Positions 7,155-16,914 are shown, counted from the first letter of the stretch. The stretch: DNA of 64,000 bases from Thiobacillus thioparus DSM 505 (GCF_000373385.1 NZ_KB891329.1:124001-188000); one strand, 5' to 3'. Numbers and translations are program-made. The notes: generated by a model not told the origin, from the letters alone.

Positions 7155-8068
7155 AGGTGGAGCTGTGGCAGATCGCCCGTTTGGGTGTCCGGCCACGTCA
7201 CACCTGGGACGAAGCCGTGGTGCGATGGCTGAAAGAGCAAAACCACAAGGCGACGATCCAGACAGACAAGACGCATTTGCGCTGGATGGATCGGTTTCTG
7301 AGTGGCAAGGTTCTGGACACCATCAATCGCGACCTGATCGATAAGATCATGGACGCGAAACTTGCCGAGGGGGTTACGCATGCAACGGTGAATCGCGTAC
7401 TGGAAGTGCTGCGCGCCATCCTGCGTAAATGCGTCAATGAATGGGAATGGCTGGATCGGGCACCTTACGTCAAGATGCTCAAGGAACCGACCCGGCGTAT
7501 CCGATACTTGACGCATAACGAGGCGCAACGGCTGCTGGACGCCTTGCCGGAGCATCTGGCAGACATGGCGGCGTTTTCACTTGCCACGGGATTGCGGCGA
7601 GCGAATGTCACTGGTTTGCAGTGGTCGCAAGTTGATTTGACGCGAAGACTGGCGTGGATACATCCCGATCAGGCCAAAGCGCGAAAGGCGATTGCGGTGC
7701 CGCTTAATGCGGAAGCCGTGCTGCTGATCCGCAAGTGGATAGGGAAGCATACCACGCACGTTTTCAGCTTCAACGGCAGGCCGATTACCCAGGTCAGCAC
7801 CAAGGCCTGGTACAAAGGACTGTCGGCGGCGGGGATCGAAGATTTTCGCTGGCACGATTTGCGGCACACCTGGGCAAGTTGGCATGTGCAGAATGGCACG
7901 CCGTTATTTGCCTTGCAGGAATTGGGCGGTTGGGAAAGCCCGGAGATGGTGCGGCGGTATGCGCATCTATCAGCGGATCATCTCGCGCCCTATGCGGATC
8001 GCCTCTGCGCCTTGAGGGTTGTGGATGTGCCGGAACATGGCACGTTTATGGCACAAAGCCAAAAGTAA
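7031..8068 (+). CDS. Tyrosine recombinase (phage-type integrase)
   Basis: This 345-aa site-specific recombinase has an Arm-like N-terminus (VWWVDVVSPNGERIRRSTGT), a core-binding domain at about residues 55-150 and a catalytic domain at about 160-320. Catalytic boxes are visible: Arg in TGLRRANVTGL, His-x-x-Arg in WHDLRHTWAS, and the Tyr in VRRYAHLS; the usual second His is Trp (GGWESPEM), which is tolerated in the family. ATG 7031 has AAGGAAGG upstream. The gene ends 33 bp from the 3' end of tRNA-Arg, the usual target of such integrases, so it most likely integrated the island at this tRNA. The length is typical for the family. Confidence 0.9.
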   Translation: MSLIKRGKVWWVDVVSPNGERIRRSTGTEEETLAQEYHDRLKVELWQIARLGVRPRHTWDEAVVRWLKEQNHKATIQTDKTHLRWMDRFLSGKVLDTINRDLIDKIMDAKLAEGVTHATVNRVLEVLRAILRKCVNEWEWLDRAPYVKMLKEPTRRIRYLTHNEAQRLLDALPEHLADMAAFSLATGLRRANVTGLQWSQVDLTRRLAWIHPDQAKARKAIAVPLNAEAVLLIRKWIGKHTTHVFSFNGRPITQVSTKAWYKGLSAAGIEDFRWHDLRHTWASWHVQNGTPLFALQELGGWESPEMVRRYAHLSADHLAPYADRLCALRVVDVPEHGTFMAQSQK

Positions 8069-8070
8069 AA

Positions 8071-8092
8071 GGGGCTAGCTTTCGCTAACCCC
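8071..8092 (+). terminator. Intrinsic terminator between integrase and tRNA-Arg
   Basis: A 9-bp stem with one mismatch (GGGGCTAGC / GCTAACCCC) with a four-base loop is followed on the plus strand by TTGAATTTT. It lies 2 bp after the integrase stop and would end its transcript. The T-tract is interrupted, so strength is uncertain. Confidence 0.55.
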
Positions 8093-8100
8093 TTGAATTT

Positions 8101-8177
8101 TGGTGCGCCCGAAGAGATTCGAACTCCTGACCCCTTGGTTCGTAGCCAAGTACTCTATCCAGCTGAGCTACGGGCGC
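8101..8177 (-). tRNA. tRNA-Arg (anticodon ACG), CCA encoded
   Basis: On the minus strand the cloverleaf starts GCGCCCGTAGCTCAG, has anticodon loop CTACGAA (anticodon ACG), T-arm GGAGTTCGAATCTC, and a 3' end GGGCGC followed by A and CCA. Length is 77 nt with CCA. Its 3' end faces the integrase gene, so it is the probable attB of the island. I saw no second copy of the tRNA 3' end in bases 1-8000; the other attachment site is probably upstream of the window. Confidence 0.95.
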
Positions 8178-8246
8178 TTTGAAGGTTGCGCATTATACGC
8201 AGTTTTGGTGATCTTGGACAGGTGTAACTTGTCTGCAATCTGAATT

Positions 8247-8340
8247 TGGCGGAGACGGAGGGATTCGAACCCTCGATGCAGGTTTAAGCCCGCATGCTCC
8301 CTTAGCAGGGGAGTACCTTCAACCTCTCGGCCACGTCTCC
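8247..8340 (-). tRNA. tRNA-Ser (anticodon GCT), CCA encoded
   Basis: On the minus strand the gene starts GGAGACGTGGCCGAGAGG, carries the anticodon loop CTGCTAA (anticodon GCT), a long class II variable arm (AGCATGCGGGCTTAAACCTGC region), T-arm GGGTTCGAATCCC, and ends CGTCTCC-G-CCA. At 94 nt with CCA it fits tRNA-Ser. Confidence 0.95.
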
Positions 8341-8383
8341 GAACCGCCGCGCATTGTAGCGGAATGCGCGGCGGAAAGCCACC

Positions 8384-9613
8384 TTACGCACTGGCTTTGT
8401 CGAGTTCGAAGGCCTGGTGCAGCGCGCGCACGGCGAGTTCCATGTATTTGTCCTCGACCACCACCGAGATCTTGATTTCCGAGGTGGAGATCATCTGCAG
8501 GTTGATGTTTTCCTTGGACAGGGTTTCGAACATCTTGCGCGCGATGCCGACGTGCGAACGCATGCCGACGCCGACGATGGAGACCTTGGCGATCTTGTCG
8601 TCGCCGGTGATTTCGCGTGCGCCGGTGGTTGCAGCATTGGCCTTGACGATGTCCATGGCCTTGGCGAAATCGTTGCGGTGCACGGTGAAGGTGAAGTCGG
8701 TGGTGTTCGCGTGGCCGACGTTCTGCACGATCATGTCGACGTCGATGTTGGCGTCGGCCACCGGGCCGAGGATCTGGTAGGCGATGCCGGGCTGGTCGGG
8801 CACGCCGACCACGGTGATTTTGGCTTCGTCGCGGTTGAACGCGATGCCGGAGATGATGGCCTGTTCCATGTTGTCGCTTTCCTCGAAGGTGATGAGCGTA
8901 CCGTCGCCTTCATCCTGAAAGCTCGACAGCACGCGGAGTTTGACTTTGTATTTGCCGGCGAATTCGACCGAGCGGATCTGCAGTACCTTGGAACCGAGGC
9001 TCGCCATTTCGAGCATTTCCTCGAAGGTGACGGTCTTCAGTCGGCGTGCCTCGGGCACGATGCGCGGATCGGTGGTGTAGACGCCGTCGACGTCGGTGTA
9101 GATCTGGCACTCGTCGGCTTTGAGCGCAGCAGCCAGCGCGACGCCGGTGGTGTCGGAGCCGCCGCGGCCCAGCGTGGTGATGTTGCCCTGTTCGTCGACG
9201 CCCTGGAAGCCGGCGACCACGACCACGTGGCCGGAATCGAGGTCGCGTCGCATGTTGGCTTCGTCGATGCTGAGAATGCGTGCCTTGGTGAAGGCGTTGT
9301 CCGTGAGAATGCGCACCTGCGCGCCGGTATAGCTCTTGGCTTTCAGGCCGAGGTCTTTCAGCGCCATGGCGAGCAGGGCGATGGTGACCTGTTCGCCGGT
9401 GGACACCAGCATGTCGAGTTCGCGCGGGTCGGGCTGTGCCTGAATGCCTTTCGCCAGCGCGATCAGCCGGTTGGTCTCGCCCGACATGGCCGAGAGTACG
9501 ACCACCACTTGGTGGCCGAGCATTTTGAATTTGGCGACGCGTTCCGCTACGGCGCGGATACGTTCGACGTTGGCGACCGAGGTGCCGCCGTATTTTTGTA
9601 CGATGAGTGCCAT
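8384..9613 (-). CDS. lysC: Aspartate kinase
   Basis: This cytoplasmic enzyme phosphorylates aspartate, the first step toward lysine, methionine and threonine. The 409-aa length is typical of the single-function LysC type. The N-terminal kinase domain has KYGGTS at residues 7-12 and [16 protein letters not shown], a conserved substrate-binding stretch. Two ACT domains follow from about residue 265 ([17 protein letters not shown] and [20 protein letters not shown]) and are expected to give feedback inhibition by lysine and/or threonine. ATG 9613 starts [10 protein letters not shown], the family-standard N-terminus. It is transcribed toward the two tRNAs, with rlmD 47 bp upstream. Confidence 0.95.
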   Translation of the reverse strand: MALIVQKYGGTSVANVERIRAVAERVAKFKMLGHQVVVVLSAMSGETNRLIALAKGIQAQPDPRELDMLVSTGEQVTIALLAMALKDLGLKAKSYTGAQVRILTDNAFTKARILSIDEANMRRDLDSGHVVVVAGFQGVDEQGNITTLGRGGSDTTGVALAAALKADECQIYTDVDGVYTTDPRIVPEARRLKTVTFEEMLEMASLGSKVLQIRSVEFAGKYKVKLRVLSSFQDEGDGTLITFEESDNMEQAIISGIAFNRDEAKITVVGVPDQPGIAYQILGPVADANIDVDMIVQNVGHANTTDFTFTVHRNDFAKAMDIVKANAATTGAREITGDDKIAKVSIVGVGMRSHVGIARKMFETLSKENINLQMISTSEIKISVVVEDKYMELAVRALHQAFELDKASA

Positions 9614-9660
9614 GTTAGGGCCAGGGGTTGAGGGCTAGGTAAAGGCGGGATTTTAATGGA

Positions 9661-10959
9661 TTACCGCGTAAACAGGGCAATCGACTCCACATGTGCGGTA
9701 TGCGGGAACATGTTGGCGACGCCGGCAGCTTCGAGCCGATAACCCTTGACGTGCACCAGTACCTCGGCGTCCCGTGCCAGCGTGGCGGGGTCGCACGAGA
9801 CATAGACGATACGCTGTGGCGCACCATCGTCGGGCAGCGATTTGACGACCTCGATGGCGCCGGAGCGCGGCGGATCGATCAGCAGCTTGTCGAAATGCCC
9901 GAGGGCGGCGAATTTCTCGGGCGCCATTTCGAACAGGTTGTCGACCACGAAGTGGGCGTTGGGCAGCGCGTTATGCAGGGCATTCGCGCGCGCGCGGGCG
10001 ACGAGTTCCGTACTGCCTTCGATGCCGAGTACGTTGGCCCCGCTTCGGGCGATGGGCAGGGTGAAGTTGCCCAGGCCGCAGAACAGGTCGGCAATGCGCT
10101 CGCCCGGTTGCGGGTCGAGCAGGCGCAGTGCGCGGCTAACCAGCGCGCGGTTGATGGCGGTGTTGACCTGGGTGAAATCGGTGGGTCTGAACGGCATCGT
10201 CAGGCCGAATTCGGGCAGGCTGTAGCTGAGCTCGGGCGCGATGTCGGGCCAGAACGGGCGCACGGTGTCGGGGCCTTTGGCCTGCTCCCAGATCTGTACG
10301 CGATGCCGGTCGGCGAACGCCCTCACCTGGGCGGCATCCTCGTCGGTCCAGGGTTCGAGCAGTCGGAACACCAGCACGGTGACATGCTCACCGACCGCAA
10401 CCTCGATCTGCGGGATACGGTCGGCGTTCGACAGCATCCCGATCAGTTCACGCAGCGGCTGGATCAGCGCCGAGACATCCGGGGTGAGCACTTCGCAGCT
10501 CGCCATGTCGGCGATGAAGCTGGAGCGCTTTTCGCGAAAGCCGACCAGCCCGCCGCCTTTCTTGTCGACCCAGCGCGCGGACAGGCGCGCACGGGTGCGA
10601 TAGCCCCAGCTCGGTCCGTGCAGGGCGGACAACATTACATCGGGTTTGACCTTGCCGATGCGGGCCAGGTTGTCTTCCAGTACGCGCTGCTTGGCCGCCA
10701 CTTGGGCGCTGGCTTCCAGATGCTGCATCGAGCAGCCGCCGCAGCGGCCGAAATACGGGCAGCGCGGCGCGGCACGCTGCGCGCTGGCCTTGAGAATGGC
10801 GATGGCGTTGGCCGAGTTGTATTTGGCATGTTTGCGGTAAATGGCGATTTCCGCGCGTTCGCCCGCCAGCGCGCCATCGACGAAAGTGACCTTGCCGTCG
10901 ACGCGCGCGACGCCGTGGCCCTCATGGTCGAGGGAAAGAATGTCGACGATTGGATTCAT
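9661..10959 (-). CDS. rlmD: 23S rRNA (uracil-1939-C5)-methyltransferase RlmD
   Basis: This SAM-dependent enzyme methylates a conserved uracil of 23S rRNA. The 432-aa protein shows an N-terminal TRAM domain (residues 1-55), an Fe-S-binding Cys set (C67, C73, C76 in [10 protein letters not shown] and C155 in DMASCEV), a SAM fold with [13 protein letters not shown], and the catalytic Cys in [15 protein letters not shown] 10959 (MNPIVDIL) is chosen because it begins the TRAM domain and overlaps the stop of the upstream exonuclease gene by 4 bp; the open frame extends 46 codons further upstream without support. Translation is probably coupled to the exonuclease gene. Confidence 0.93.
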   Translation of the reverse strand: MNPIVDILSLDHEGHGVARVDGKVTFVDGALAGERAEIAIYRKHAKYNSANAIAILKASAQRAAPRCPYFGRCGGCSMQHLEASAQVAAKQRVLEDNLARIGKVKPDVMLSALHGPSWGYRTRARLSARWVDKKGGGLVGFREKRSSFIADMASCEVLTPDVSALIQPLRELIGMLSNADRIPQIEVAVGEHVTVLVFRLLEPWTDEDAAQVRAFADRHRVQIWEQAKGPDTVRPFWPDIAPELSYSLPEFGLTMPFRPTDFTQVNTAINRALVSRALRLLDPQPGERIADLFCGLGNFTLPIARSGANVLGIEGSTELVARARANALHNALPNAHFVVDNLFEMAPEKFAALGHFDKLLIDPPRSGAIEVVKSLPDDGAPQRIVYVSCDPATLARDAEVLVHVKGYRLEAAGVANMFPHTAHVESIALFTR

Positions 10960-11744
10960 GCCCACGCCGCCAGGAATTCCTGCCAGTGCGGGGCAGGGTG
11001 GGCTTGCACCGTGCTGCGCGCCAATTCGATCTCGGCGGTGTAGGCCGACTCGTTCAGCGTGCCACGCATTTTCTGGAAGCGCAGATAGACCAGCCACGTG
11101 TTCATGACATCGGTTTCACAGTAATTGCGGATGGCTTCGATCTCGCCGTTCTGGAAGGCGTCCAGCACTTTCGAGCCATCCATCCCCAGTTTGCCTGGAA
11201 AGCCGCATAGCTTGGCCATCTGATCGAGCGGCGCGTTGGCGCGCGGCTGGTACATCGCCAGCACGTCCATCAGGTCGAGGTGGCGGGTGTGGTAGCGCCC
11301 GAGATAGCTGTTCCACTTGAATTCCTTGTCGTCGTCGCCCCAGTCCCAGTAGCGCGCGGCCGCCACACCATGAATCAGCGCGCGGTAATGCAGTACCGGC
11401 AGGTCGAAACCACCGCCGTTCCATGACACCAGTTGGGGGGTATAGCGTTCGATGCCGTCATAGAAGCGCTGGATCAGTTCGTCCTCGCTGCTGTCGGGCT
11501 CGCCGAGCGACCACACCTTGAGCTGGTCGCCGCTTCTGAGGACGCAGGAAATGGCGACGATACGGTGCAGGTGGTGCGGCATGAAATCGCTGCCGGTTTT
11601 CTGGCGGCGGGCAAGCAGCGCCATTTCGGCGAGCTCGGCCTGCGGCAGCGCCGCTTCGTCTATACCGTTGACGGCGGCGAACCCGGCAAGGTCGGGGATC
11701 GTTTCAATGTCGAAAACCAGGGTGGGATGCATGGCGGGCGGCAA
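10956..11744 (-). CDS. Predicted 3'-5' exonuclease, PolB-like
   Basis: The 262-aa protein matches the PolB-like 3'-5' exonuclease family (DNA_pol_B_exo2, PF10108). DEDDy motifs are visible: ExoI LVFDIET near residue 10, Exo[15 protein letters not shown] in the middle, and ExoIII with [17 protein letters not shown] near the C-terminus. It probably trims DNA or RNA 3' ends; the cellular substrate in this family is not settled. A second Met (MHPTLVFD) 4 codons in could be the true start. It overlaps rlmD by 4 bp and sits 23 bp below the HDOD gene, so the three may be one operon. Confidence 0.85.
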   Translation of the reverse strand: MPPAMHPTLVFDIETIPDLAGFAAVNGIDEAALPQAELAEMALLARRQKTGSDFMPHHLHRIVAISCVLRSGDQLKVWSLGEPDSSEDELIQRFYDGIERYTPQLVSWNGGGFDLPVLHYRALIHGVAAARYWDWGDDDKEFKWNSYLGRYHTRHLDLMDVLAMYQPRANAPLDQMAKLCGFPGKLGMDGSKVLDAFQNGEIEAIRNYCETDVMNTWLVYLRFQKMRGTLNESAYTAEIELARSTVQAHPAPHWQEFLAAWA

Positions 11745-11767
11745 ACAAAAACCGCCATTTTACGCTG

Positions 11768-13069
11768 TCAATGCAGGGCGGCGTCGAGTTCGGATGCGGC
11801 GATCAAGGCGTCCAGATAGGCCACGGAAATCTGGTGCAGCGGAATATCCAGTTGCTGCGCGTACGAAGCCAATGTCTCGACGTCGTTGTTCTCGCAGGCA
11901 TAGGTCAATTGCAGCATGGCCCCTTCGGGCGAAGGGTGTGAGCTCAGTGCGCGCGCACTGGTTGCCGACAGGCCCAGCTTGCGGATGAGCGTTTCCACCG
12001 GCAGCGACAGCGCATGAGTGGCGGTCGACAGCAGGCCGATTTCGAATGCGGCGGCGGCACTCTCGGCCGGCGCACCCAGGCGGGTGATCTTCCCCATGAA
12101 CAGCGCGCGTGTCAGCGCGGTGATGGCATAGTGACGCGAGGATTCAGTGGGCTGCCTGCCAGCCAGCGCCAGCAGGGCCGCCACGCGTCCGGCGCGCTGA
12201 GGGCCCAGCATGATGAGCGCATGCGCCGTCGATTCGGCAGGCCGGCTCAAGCCACCAGCCTGGGAGTTGGCAATGGCAAGCAGGCGCGGTGCCATGTCGG
12301 GGTTCAGGCGGAAGAACTGCACCAGGGTTTCAACCGATTCGCGCAGGGCGATGGCCAGCAGATCCAGTTGGACGGCCTGTTCATGGCTGATTTCGGCAGG
12401 CTGGGTATCGCCGGAGAAGAAGCTTCCCCGGAACCAGGTATTACCGGGCCAGCGAGCCTGGGCGTGGGCATGCCGCACACCATCCACGATCAGGCGCGCA
12501 GCAACGGCAGGCGGCGTGTCGTCGGCATTGCAGGCAAGGTAGCGCCAGGCGGATATGCTGTCCTGCACAACCGCATCCTTGGGGTTGAGTGTGGGGCAGA
12601 ACGTCAACCCCGCATCCTGCAGAGCCAGGGCGCGCGCGAGATGCTGCTCGTTGTCGAGGCTCACGCACCAGATCAGCTGGCGGTGGTTGAGTTGTTGCGG
12701 AACTTCGCTGAACAGCATGCCCGTGCTGATTCGCACCAGCAGGGGCAGTTCGCCGGTCAGACCGTCCTGCGTCAGGGAATACAGGCCGGTCAGCAACATG
12801 TCCTCCTCCATTTGCCGGAGTTCAGCTGGTGCATCGGCGGCGGCGGCCCGGCCGCGCAGAACGAGCTGGTGCGCAACCAGATTGGAGGCGACATCGAACA
12901 GCGGATCGAACGACAGAAAGCGTGCCCGCAAGACTTCCTCGCGAACCGGGTCGCTGCTGGCTATGCCGAGCATCTGCGTCACCACCACGGGCTGTTCGGA
13001 TTCGGTGGTATTGATGCCGCCGCCGACGATGCGCGATGGAGGGGAGTCGTCTGAGATCATGTCGCTCAC
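11768..13069 (-). CDS. HDOD-domain signalling protein with degenerate EAL region (YuxH type)
   Basis: The 433-aa protein starts with an EAL-like region (about residues 30-220) that lacks an intact catalytic EAL motif. An HDOD domain follows (about 225-420): FFRLNPDMAPRLLAIANSQAGG, LIMLGPQRAGRVAALLALA and FEIGLLSTATHALSLPVETL. YuxH-type proteins of this order are thought to be signalling adaptors rather than c-di-GMP phosphodiesterases. No membrane segment is seen. The start could also be the Met at residue 4. Confidence 0.75.
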   Translation of the reverse strand: MSDMISDDSPPSRIVGGGINTTESEQPVVVTQMLGIASSDPVREEVLRARFLSFDPLFDVASNLVAHQLVLRGRAAAADAPAELRQMEEDMLLTGLYSLTQDGLTGELPLLVRISTGMLFSEVPQQLNHRQLIWCVSLDNEQHLARALALQDAGLTFCPTLNPKDAVVQDSISAWRYLACNADDTPPAVAARLIVDGVRHAHAQARWPGNTWFRGSFFSGDTQPAEISHEQAVQLDLLAIALRESVETLVQFFRLNPDMAPRLLAIANSQAGGLSRPAESTAHALIMLGPQRAGRVAALLALAGRQPTESSRHYAITALTRALFMGKITRLGAPAESAAAAFEIGLLSTATHALSLPVETLIRKLGLSATSARALSSHPSPEGAMLQLTYACENNDVETLASYAQQLDIPLHQISVAYLDALIAASELDAALH

Positions 13070-13163
13070 TACGGGATTTGTGCGTTCATTCTAGCGCCGA
13101 GAAGCATTTTTCGCGTGCTTGCGTCATCATGGAATCTTGTGGAGAGACTTGGACGAGGACCCT

Positions 13164-14609
13164 ATGGTGAAGGAAACACTGCGCAACACGATAGTCGCCG
13201 GCTTGATGCTCGCGTCACAGACCGGTTGGGCTGCGCCACGCGATGAGATTGTCAGCACCGTATCCGACCAGTCAGCCGTGGCGGTCACGATATACAACGA
13301 CAACCTGGCGCTGGTGAAGGATACGCGGCGGGTCAGGCTGGGACGCGATTTCAATCAGCTGGCGTGGCGCGAAGTGTCGGCGCAGATGCGCCCGGAAACT
13401 GCGCAATTGCGCAATCTGTCGAATCCGGCCGGATTCCGGCTGCAGGAACAGAATTTCGATTTCGATCTGCTGACCCCGCAAAAGCTGCTCGAGAAATATG
13501 TCGGACGCGAGGTCAGTGTCATACGCATGCACGCGGGCACCGACGTGGAAACCCGCGAAACCGCCACCGTGCTTTCGACCAACGACGGCGTGGTACTCAA
13601 GTTTGCCGACGGCCGCATCGAAACCGGCGTGCCGGGACGACTGGCGTTTCCCGGCGTACCCGACACTCTGCGTGATACGCCCACCCTGGTCATTTCGCTG
13701 CTCAACCCGTCTGCGGGTCTGCAGAACCTGGAGTTGTCCTATCTGACCTCGGGTCTGGCGTGGCGCGCGGATTATGTGGCCGAACTGAATGCCGATGATG
13801 ACCGGCTCGACCTGAACGGCTGGGTGACGCTGACCAACCAGAGCGGGGCGGCTTATCCGAATGCCAAGCTGCAACTGGTGGCGGGCGACCTCAACCGGGT
13901 GCGCGAGGCGCAGCCGATGTCACGTGCGACGATGGCAATGGCGGCGAAAGTGGCCGACGCTGCCGACATGCAGCAGGAATCGCTGTTTGAATACCATCTC
14001 TACACGCTGCAGCGCCCCACCACGCTGGCGGAGAACCAGACCAAGCAGGTTGCACTGATGGCGGCGAGCCGGGTGCCGGTGAGAAAGGAATTTCTGCTCG
14101 AGGGTGCGAATTACTACTACTCGGGGCAGGTCGGCGAAATCGGCCAGAAGATCAAGGTCGGCGTGTTCGTCGAATTCGACAACAAGGGCGAAGGCCTTGG
14201 CGTGCCCTTGCCCAAGGGCGTGATCCGCGTCTATAAGCGGGATGGACAGGGCAATGCGCAATTCGTCGGCGAGGATCGCATCGACCATACGCCGAAGAAC
14301 GAGACCGTGCGCCTGAAGCTGGGCGAAGCGTTTGATATTACCGCGGACAGGAAACAGACCGCCTTCCAGAAATTGGCGGGTAGCGGCCGCTTCAACTATG
14401 TATTCGAGTCGGCCTATGAAATCGTATTGAAAAACGCCAAGCCGGAGGCAGTGACCGTCACCGTACGTGAGCCGATGCCGGGAGACTGGACGATGGTGAG
14501 CGAATCGCAGCCGCACACCAAGACGGCATCCGGGACTGCGGAGTGGAAAGTGAAGATTCCCGCGGAAGGCAAGACGACATTGACCTACCGCGTGCGAGTC
14601 AGGTACTGA
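13164..14609 (+). CDS. Secreted DUF4139-domain protein
   Basis: The 481-aa protein begins with a signal peptide (LRNTIVAGLMLASQTGWAAP). Its body fits DUF4139: an N-terminal domain with VTIYNDNLALVKDTR, the core LELSYLTSGLAWRADYVAELN and LNGWVTLTNQSGAAYPNAKLQLVAGDLNR, and a C-terminal beta-rich region ending TLTYRVRVRY. The family's biochemical role is unknown. ATG 13164 is chosen because GAGGAC precedes it and the signal peptide starts there; the frame is open to 13119. Its 3' end overlaps the convergent pgi gene by 11 bp. Confidence 0.8.
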   Translation: MVKETLRNTIVAGLMLASQTGWAAPRDEIVSTVSDQSAVAVTIYNDNLALVKDTRRVRLGRDFNQLAWREVSAQMRPETAQLRNLSNPAGFRLQEQNFDFDLLTPQKLLEKYVGREVSVIRMHAGTDVETRETATVLSTNDGVVLKFADGRIETGVPGRLAFPGVPDTLRDTPTLVISLLNPSAGLQNLELSYLTSGLAWRADYVAELNADDDRLDLNGWVTLTNQSGAAYPNAKLQLVAGDLNRVREAQPMSRATMAMAAKVADAADMQQESLFEYHLYTLQRPTTLAENQTKQVALMAASRVPVRKEFLLEGANYYYSGQVGEIGQKIKVGVFVEFDNKGEGLGVPLPKGVIRVYKRDGQGNAQFVGEDRIDHTPKNETVRLKLGEAFDITADRKQTAFQKLAGSGRFNYVFESAYEIVLKNAKPEAVTVTVREPMPGDWTMVSESQPHTKTASGTAEWKVKIPAEGKTTLTYRVRVRY

Positions 14610-16251
14610 GCCCGCGTCGCCGGCGGATGTCGGCGATCAGTCCCTGGGTGGAACCGTCGTGTTCGCCGACCGCGCGCACCGAACTCAGCGCGGCACGGAT
14701 CGGTGGCGCCAGCTGCTTGCCGAGCTCGACGCCCCACTGGTCGAAGCTGTTGATCTGCCAGATCACGCCCTGCACGAAGACCTTGTGCTCGTAGAGGGCA
14801 ATCAGCATGCCGAGAGTGTGAGGATCGAGCTTCTGGTACAGCAGGGTGTTGCTGGGGCGGTTGCCCGGGAAGACCTTGTGCGGTGCCAGTGCTTTCGCGT
14901 CTTCCCGGCTCATGCCCTGGGCGATCAGTTCGGCCTCGATCACCGCGCGCGACTTGCCTTTCAGCAGGGCCTCGGTCTGCGCCAGGCAATTGGCCAGTAG
15001 CCATTCGTGCTGGTCGGCCAGCGGCGTGGAATTGACCGCCGCCACCAGGAAATCGGTGGGAATGAGGCGGGTGCCCTGGTGGACCAGTTCGAAGAACGCA
15101 TGCTGGCCGTTGGTGCCGGGTGCGCCCCACACGATGGGGCCGGTATTGTAGTTGACCAGCTTGTTGGTGCGGTTGACGTTCTTGCCGTTCGATTCCATGT
15201 CGAGCTGCTGCAGGAACGGCACCAGCAGGCGCAGGCGCTGGTCGTAGGGGAAGATGCCGTAGGTGTCTGTGCCCCAGAAGTTGGCGTACCAGATGCCGAG
15301 CATGCCGAGGATCACCGGCATGTTGGCCTCCAGCGGCGCCTCCTTGAAATGGATGTCCATTGCGTGGGCGCCCGCCAGCAGTGCCTGGAAGTTGCCCCAG
15401 CCGATCTGCAGCGCGATCGACAGGCCGATCGCCGACCACAGGGAATAGCGGCCGCCGACCCAGTCCCAGAAGATGAACATGTTGTCGGGGTCGATGCCGA
15501 AGGCCTCGACCGCCTGGGCGTTGGTCGACAGGGCCACGAAATGCCGTGCCACTGCAGCCGGCGCGCGCAAGGCGGCCAGCAGCCAGGCCTTGGCCGAATT
15601 GGCGTTGGCCAGGGTTTCCAGGGTGGTGAAGGTTTTCGAGGCGACGATGAACAGTGTTGTCTCGGGGTCGAGCTGCTTCAGCGTGCTGGCCAGGTGCGCA
15701 GGGTCGAGGTTGGAGACGAAATGCACCCGCACGCTTTCCACTGCGTAATGGTCAAGTGCGTGGCACACCATGGCAGGGCCGAGGTCGGAGCCGCCGATGC
15801 CGATGTTTACCACGTCGCGGATGGGCTTGCCGGTATGGCCGCGCCAGCTGCCGTTGTGGATCGATTCGACGAAGCGCTGCATGCGGTTGAGCACTTTGGC
15901 GACTTCGCGTTCGACGTCCACGCCTTCCACAACCAGCGGCGGACGAACCGGCGCACGCAGCGCCGTGTGCAGGACGGCGCGCTGCTCTGTGAAGTTGATG
16001 CGCTCGCCGCTGAACATGGCGGTGCGCATGGCCTCCAGATCGGACTCGCGTGCGAGCTGCATCAACAGGCTCAGGGTGTCGGGCGTGACGCGGTTTTTCG
16101 AATAGTCGAGCAGCAGATTCCCGCAGCGTAGCGAGAGCTGATCGAAGCGGCTGGCATCCTCGCGGAATGCGGCACGCATGTCGAACGTGCGCATGGCTTT
16201 GTAATGCTGTTCCAGGTCCTTCCAGGCGGGCAGGTGTTTGAGCGGTTTCAT
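14599..16251 (-). CDS. pgi: Glucose-6-phosphate isomerase
   Basis: This enzyme interconverts glucose-6-phosphate and fructose-6-phosphate in glycolysis and gluconeogenesis. The 550-aa length and order of motifs fit the classic PGI family: NIGIGGSDLGPAMV, FIVASKTFTTLETL, FWDWVGGRYSLWSAIGLS, LGMLGIWYANFWG, YLDMESNGK-like LDMESNGKNV, and GTNGQHAFFELVHQGTR. The N-terminus MKPLKHLPAWKDLEQHY is standard. It faces divergently from the SlyD-like gene and overlaps the DUF4139 gene tail-to-tail. Confidence 0.95.
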   Translation of the reverse strand: MKPLKHLPAWKDLEQHYKAMRTFDMRAAFREDASRFDQLSLRCGNLLLDYSKNRVTPDTLSLLMQLARESDLEAMRTAMFSGERINFTEQRAVLHTALRAPVRPPLVVEGVDVEREVAKVLNRMQRFVESIHNGSWRGHTGKPIRDVVNIGIGGSDLGPAMVCHALDHYAVESVRVHFVSNLDPAHLASTLKQLDPETTLFIVASKTFTTLETLANANSAKAWLLAALRAPAAVARHFVALSTNAQAVEAFGIDPDNMFIFWDWVGGRYSLWSAIGLSIALQIGWGNFQALLAGAHAMDIHFKEAPLEANMPVILGMLGIWYANFWGTDTYGIFPYDQRLRLLVPFLQQLDMESNGKNVNRTNKLVNYNTGPIVWGAPGTNGQHAFFELVHQGTRLIPTDFLVAAVNSTPLADQHEWLLANCLAQTEALLKGKSRAVIEAELIAQGMSREDAKALAPHKVFPGNRPSNTLLYQKLDPHTLGMLIALYEHKVFVQGVIWQINSFDQWGVELGKQLAPPIRAALSSVRAVGEHDGSTQGLIADIRRRRGLST

Positions 16252-16357
16252 GGGCGTGCGATGTATGGGGCGAACTTCGAAGGTATCATATGCGGGCGAC
16301 GCGTCAGCTCGTCAGACACCGGCGCGGCGCTTTATCGATGAAGATGGATGAGACAGC

Positions 16358-16843
16358 ATGGTCACCGTGACACAAAACAAACTCGTATACATCACTTATT
16401 CCATCCTGGATTCGCGTGGCATGGTCGTCGAGCAACATGATATTCCGGTGGGTTATGTGCAGGGCGCCAACAGCGGCATCCTGCCGGCGATCGAGTCGGC
16501 GGTGGCGGGGCGCAAGATAGGCGACCGTGTCGAGATCGCCTTGTCGCCCGAAGAGGGGTACGGGCTGCGCGACGAGAGTCTGGTGTTCGTGGACGACATC
16601 GAGAACGTGCCGCCGGAATTCCGGCGCATCGGAGCGGAAGTCATGTTCGAGAACGAATCGGGCGAGACCAAGGTTTTTTACGTCACCGCGATCGAGGACG
16701 GCAAGCTTACGCTGGACGGCAATCCTTCGCTGGCCGGACAGAGCGTGACCTGCCTGGTGAACGTGACAGACATTCGCGAGGCCACGCCGGAGGAGATCCG
16801 CAATGGACGGCCGCTCGACGTGAAGACCGGAACGGTGCATTAG
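16358..16843 (+). CDS. FKBP-type peptidyl-prolyl isomerase, SlyD-like
   Basis: This 161-aa cytoplasmic protein has the SlyD-type layout: a split FKBP domain (VYITYSILDSRGMVVEQHD, then GNPSLAGQSVTCLVNV) with an inserted flap of about residues 70-120 (SPEEGYGLRDESLVFV onward) that acts as a chaperone region. SlyD proteins assist folding by cis-trans isomerisation of proline bonds. It lacks the His-rich metal tail of E. coli SlyD. A strong terminator follows 26 bp after the stop. Confidence 0.88.
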   Translation: MVTVTQNKLVYITYSILDSRGMVVEQHDIPVGYVQGANSGILPAIESAVAGRKIGDRVEIALSPEEGYGLRDESLVFVDDIENVPPEFRRIGAEVMFENESGETKVFYVTAIEDGKLTLDGNPSLAGQSVTCLVNVTDIREATPEEIRNGRPLDVKTGTVH

Positions 16844-16868
16844 TCCGGGCCCAATGATTCGCCGACGT

Positions 16869-16898
16869 AAAAAAGCCGGGAAATCTCCCGGCTTTTTT
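16869..16898 (+). terminator. Bidirectional intrinsic terminator
   Basis: A perfect GC-rich stem (AGCCGGGA / TCCCGGCT, four-base loop) is flanked by an A6 run and a T6 run, so it can end the plus-strand slyD-like gene and the minus-strand SCP2-like gene. Confidence 0.9.
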
Positions 16899-16914
16899 GT
16901 TGCGGCTCACCCGT

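Noticed and set aside
1-8000. Second copy of the tRNA-Arg 3' end (attL) on the left of the integrase module
   Set aside because: By eye I found no convincing repeat of the tRNA 3' segment; a computed search is needed before any site is claimed.
9614-9660. Lysine riboswitch near lysC
   Set aside because: The gap upstream of lysC is only 47 bp, far too short for the L-box aptamer.
8384-11043. Long plus-strand frames opposite lysC and rlmD (8417-9631, 9691-11043)
   Set aside because: High-GC antisense shadows with His/Asp/Gly-rich translations and no family resemblance.
9661-11097. Longer rlmD start 46 codons upstream
   Set aside because: The extra residues are unlike the family and overlap the exonuclease gene; ATG 10959 overlaps its stop by 4 bp and starts the TRAM domain.
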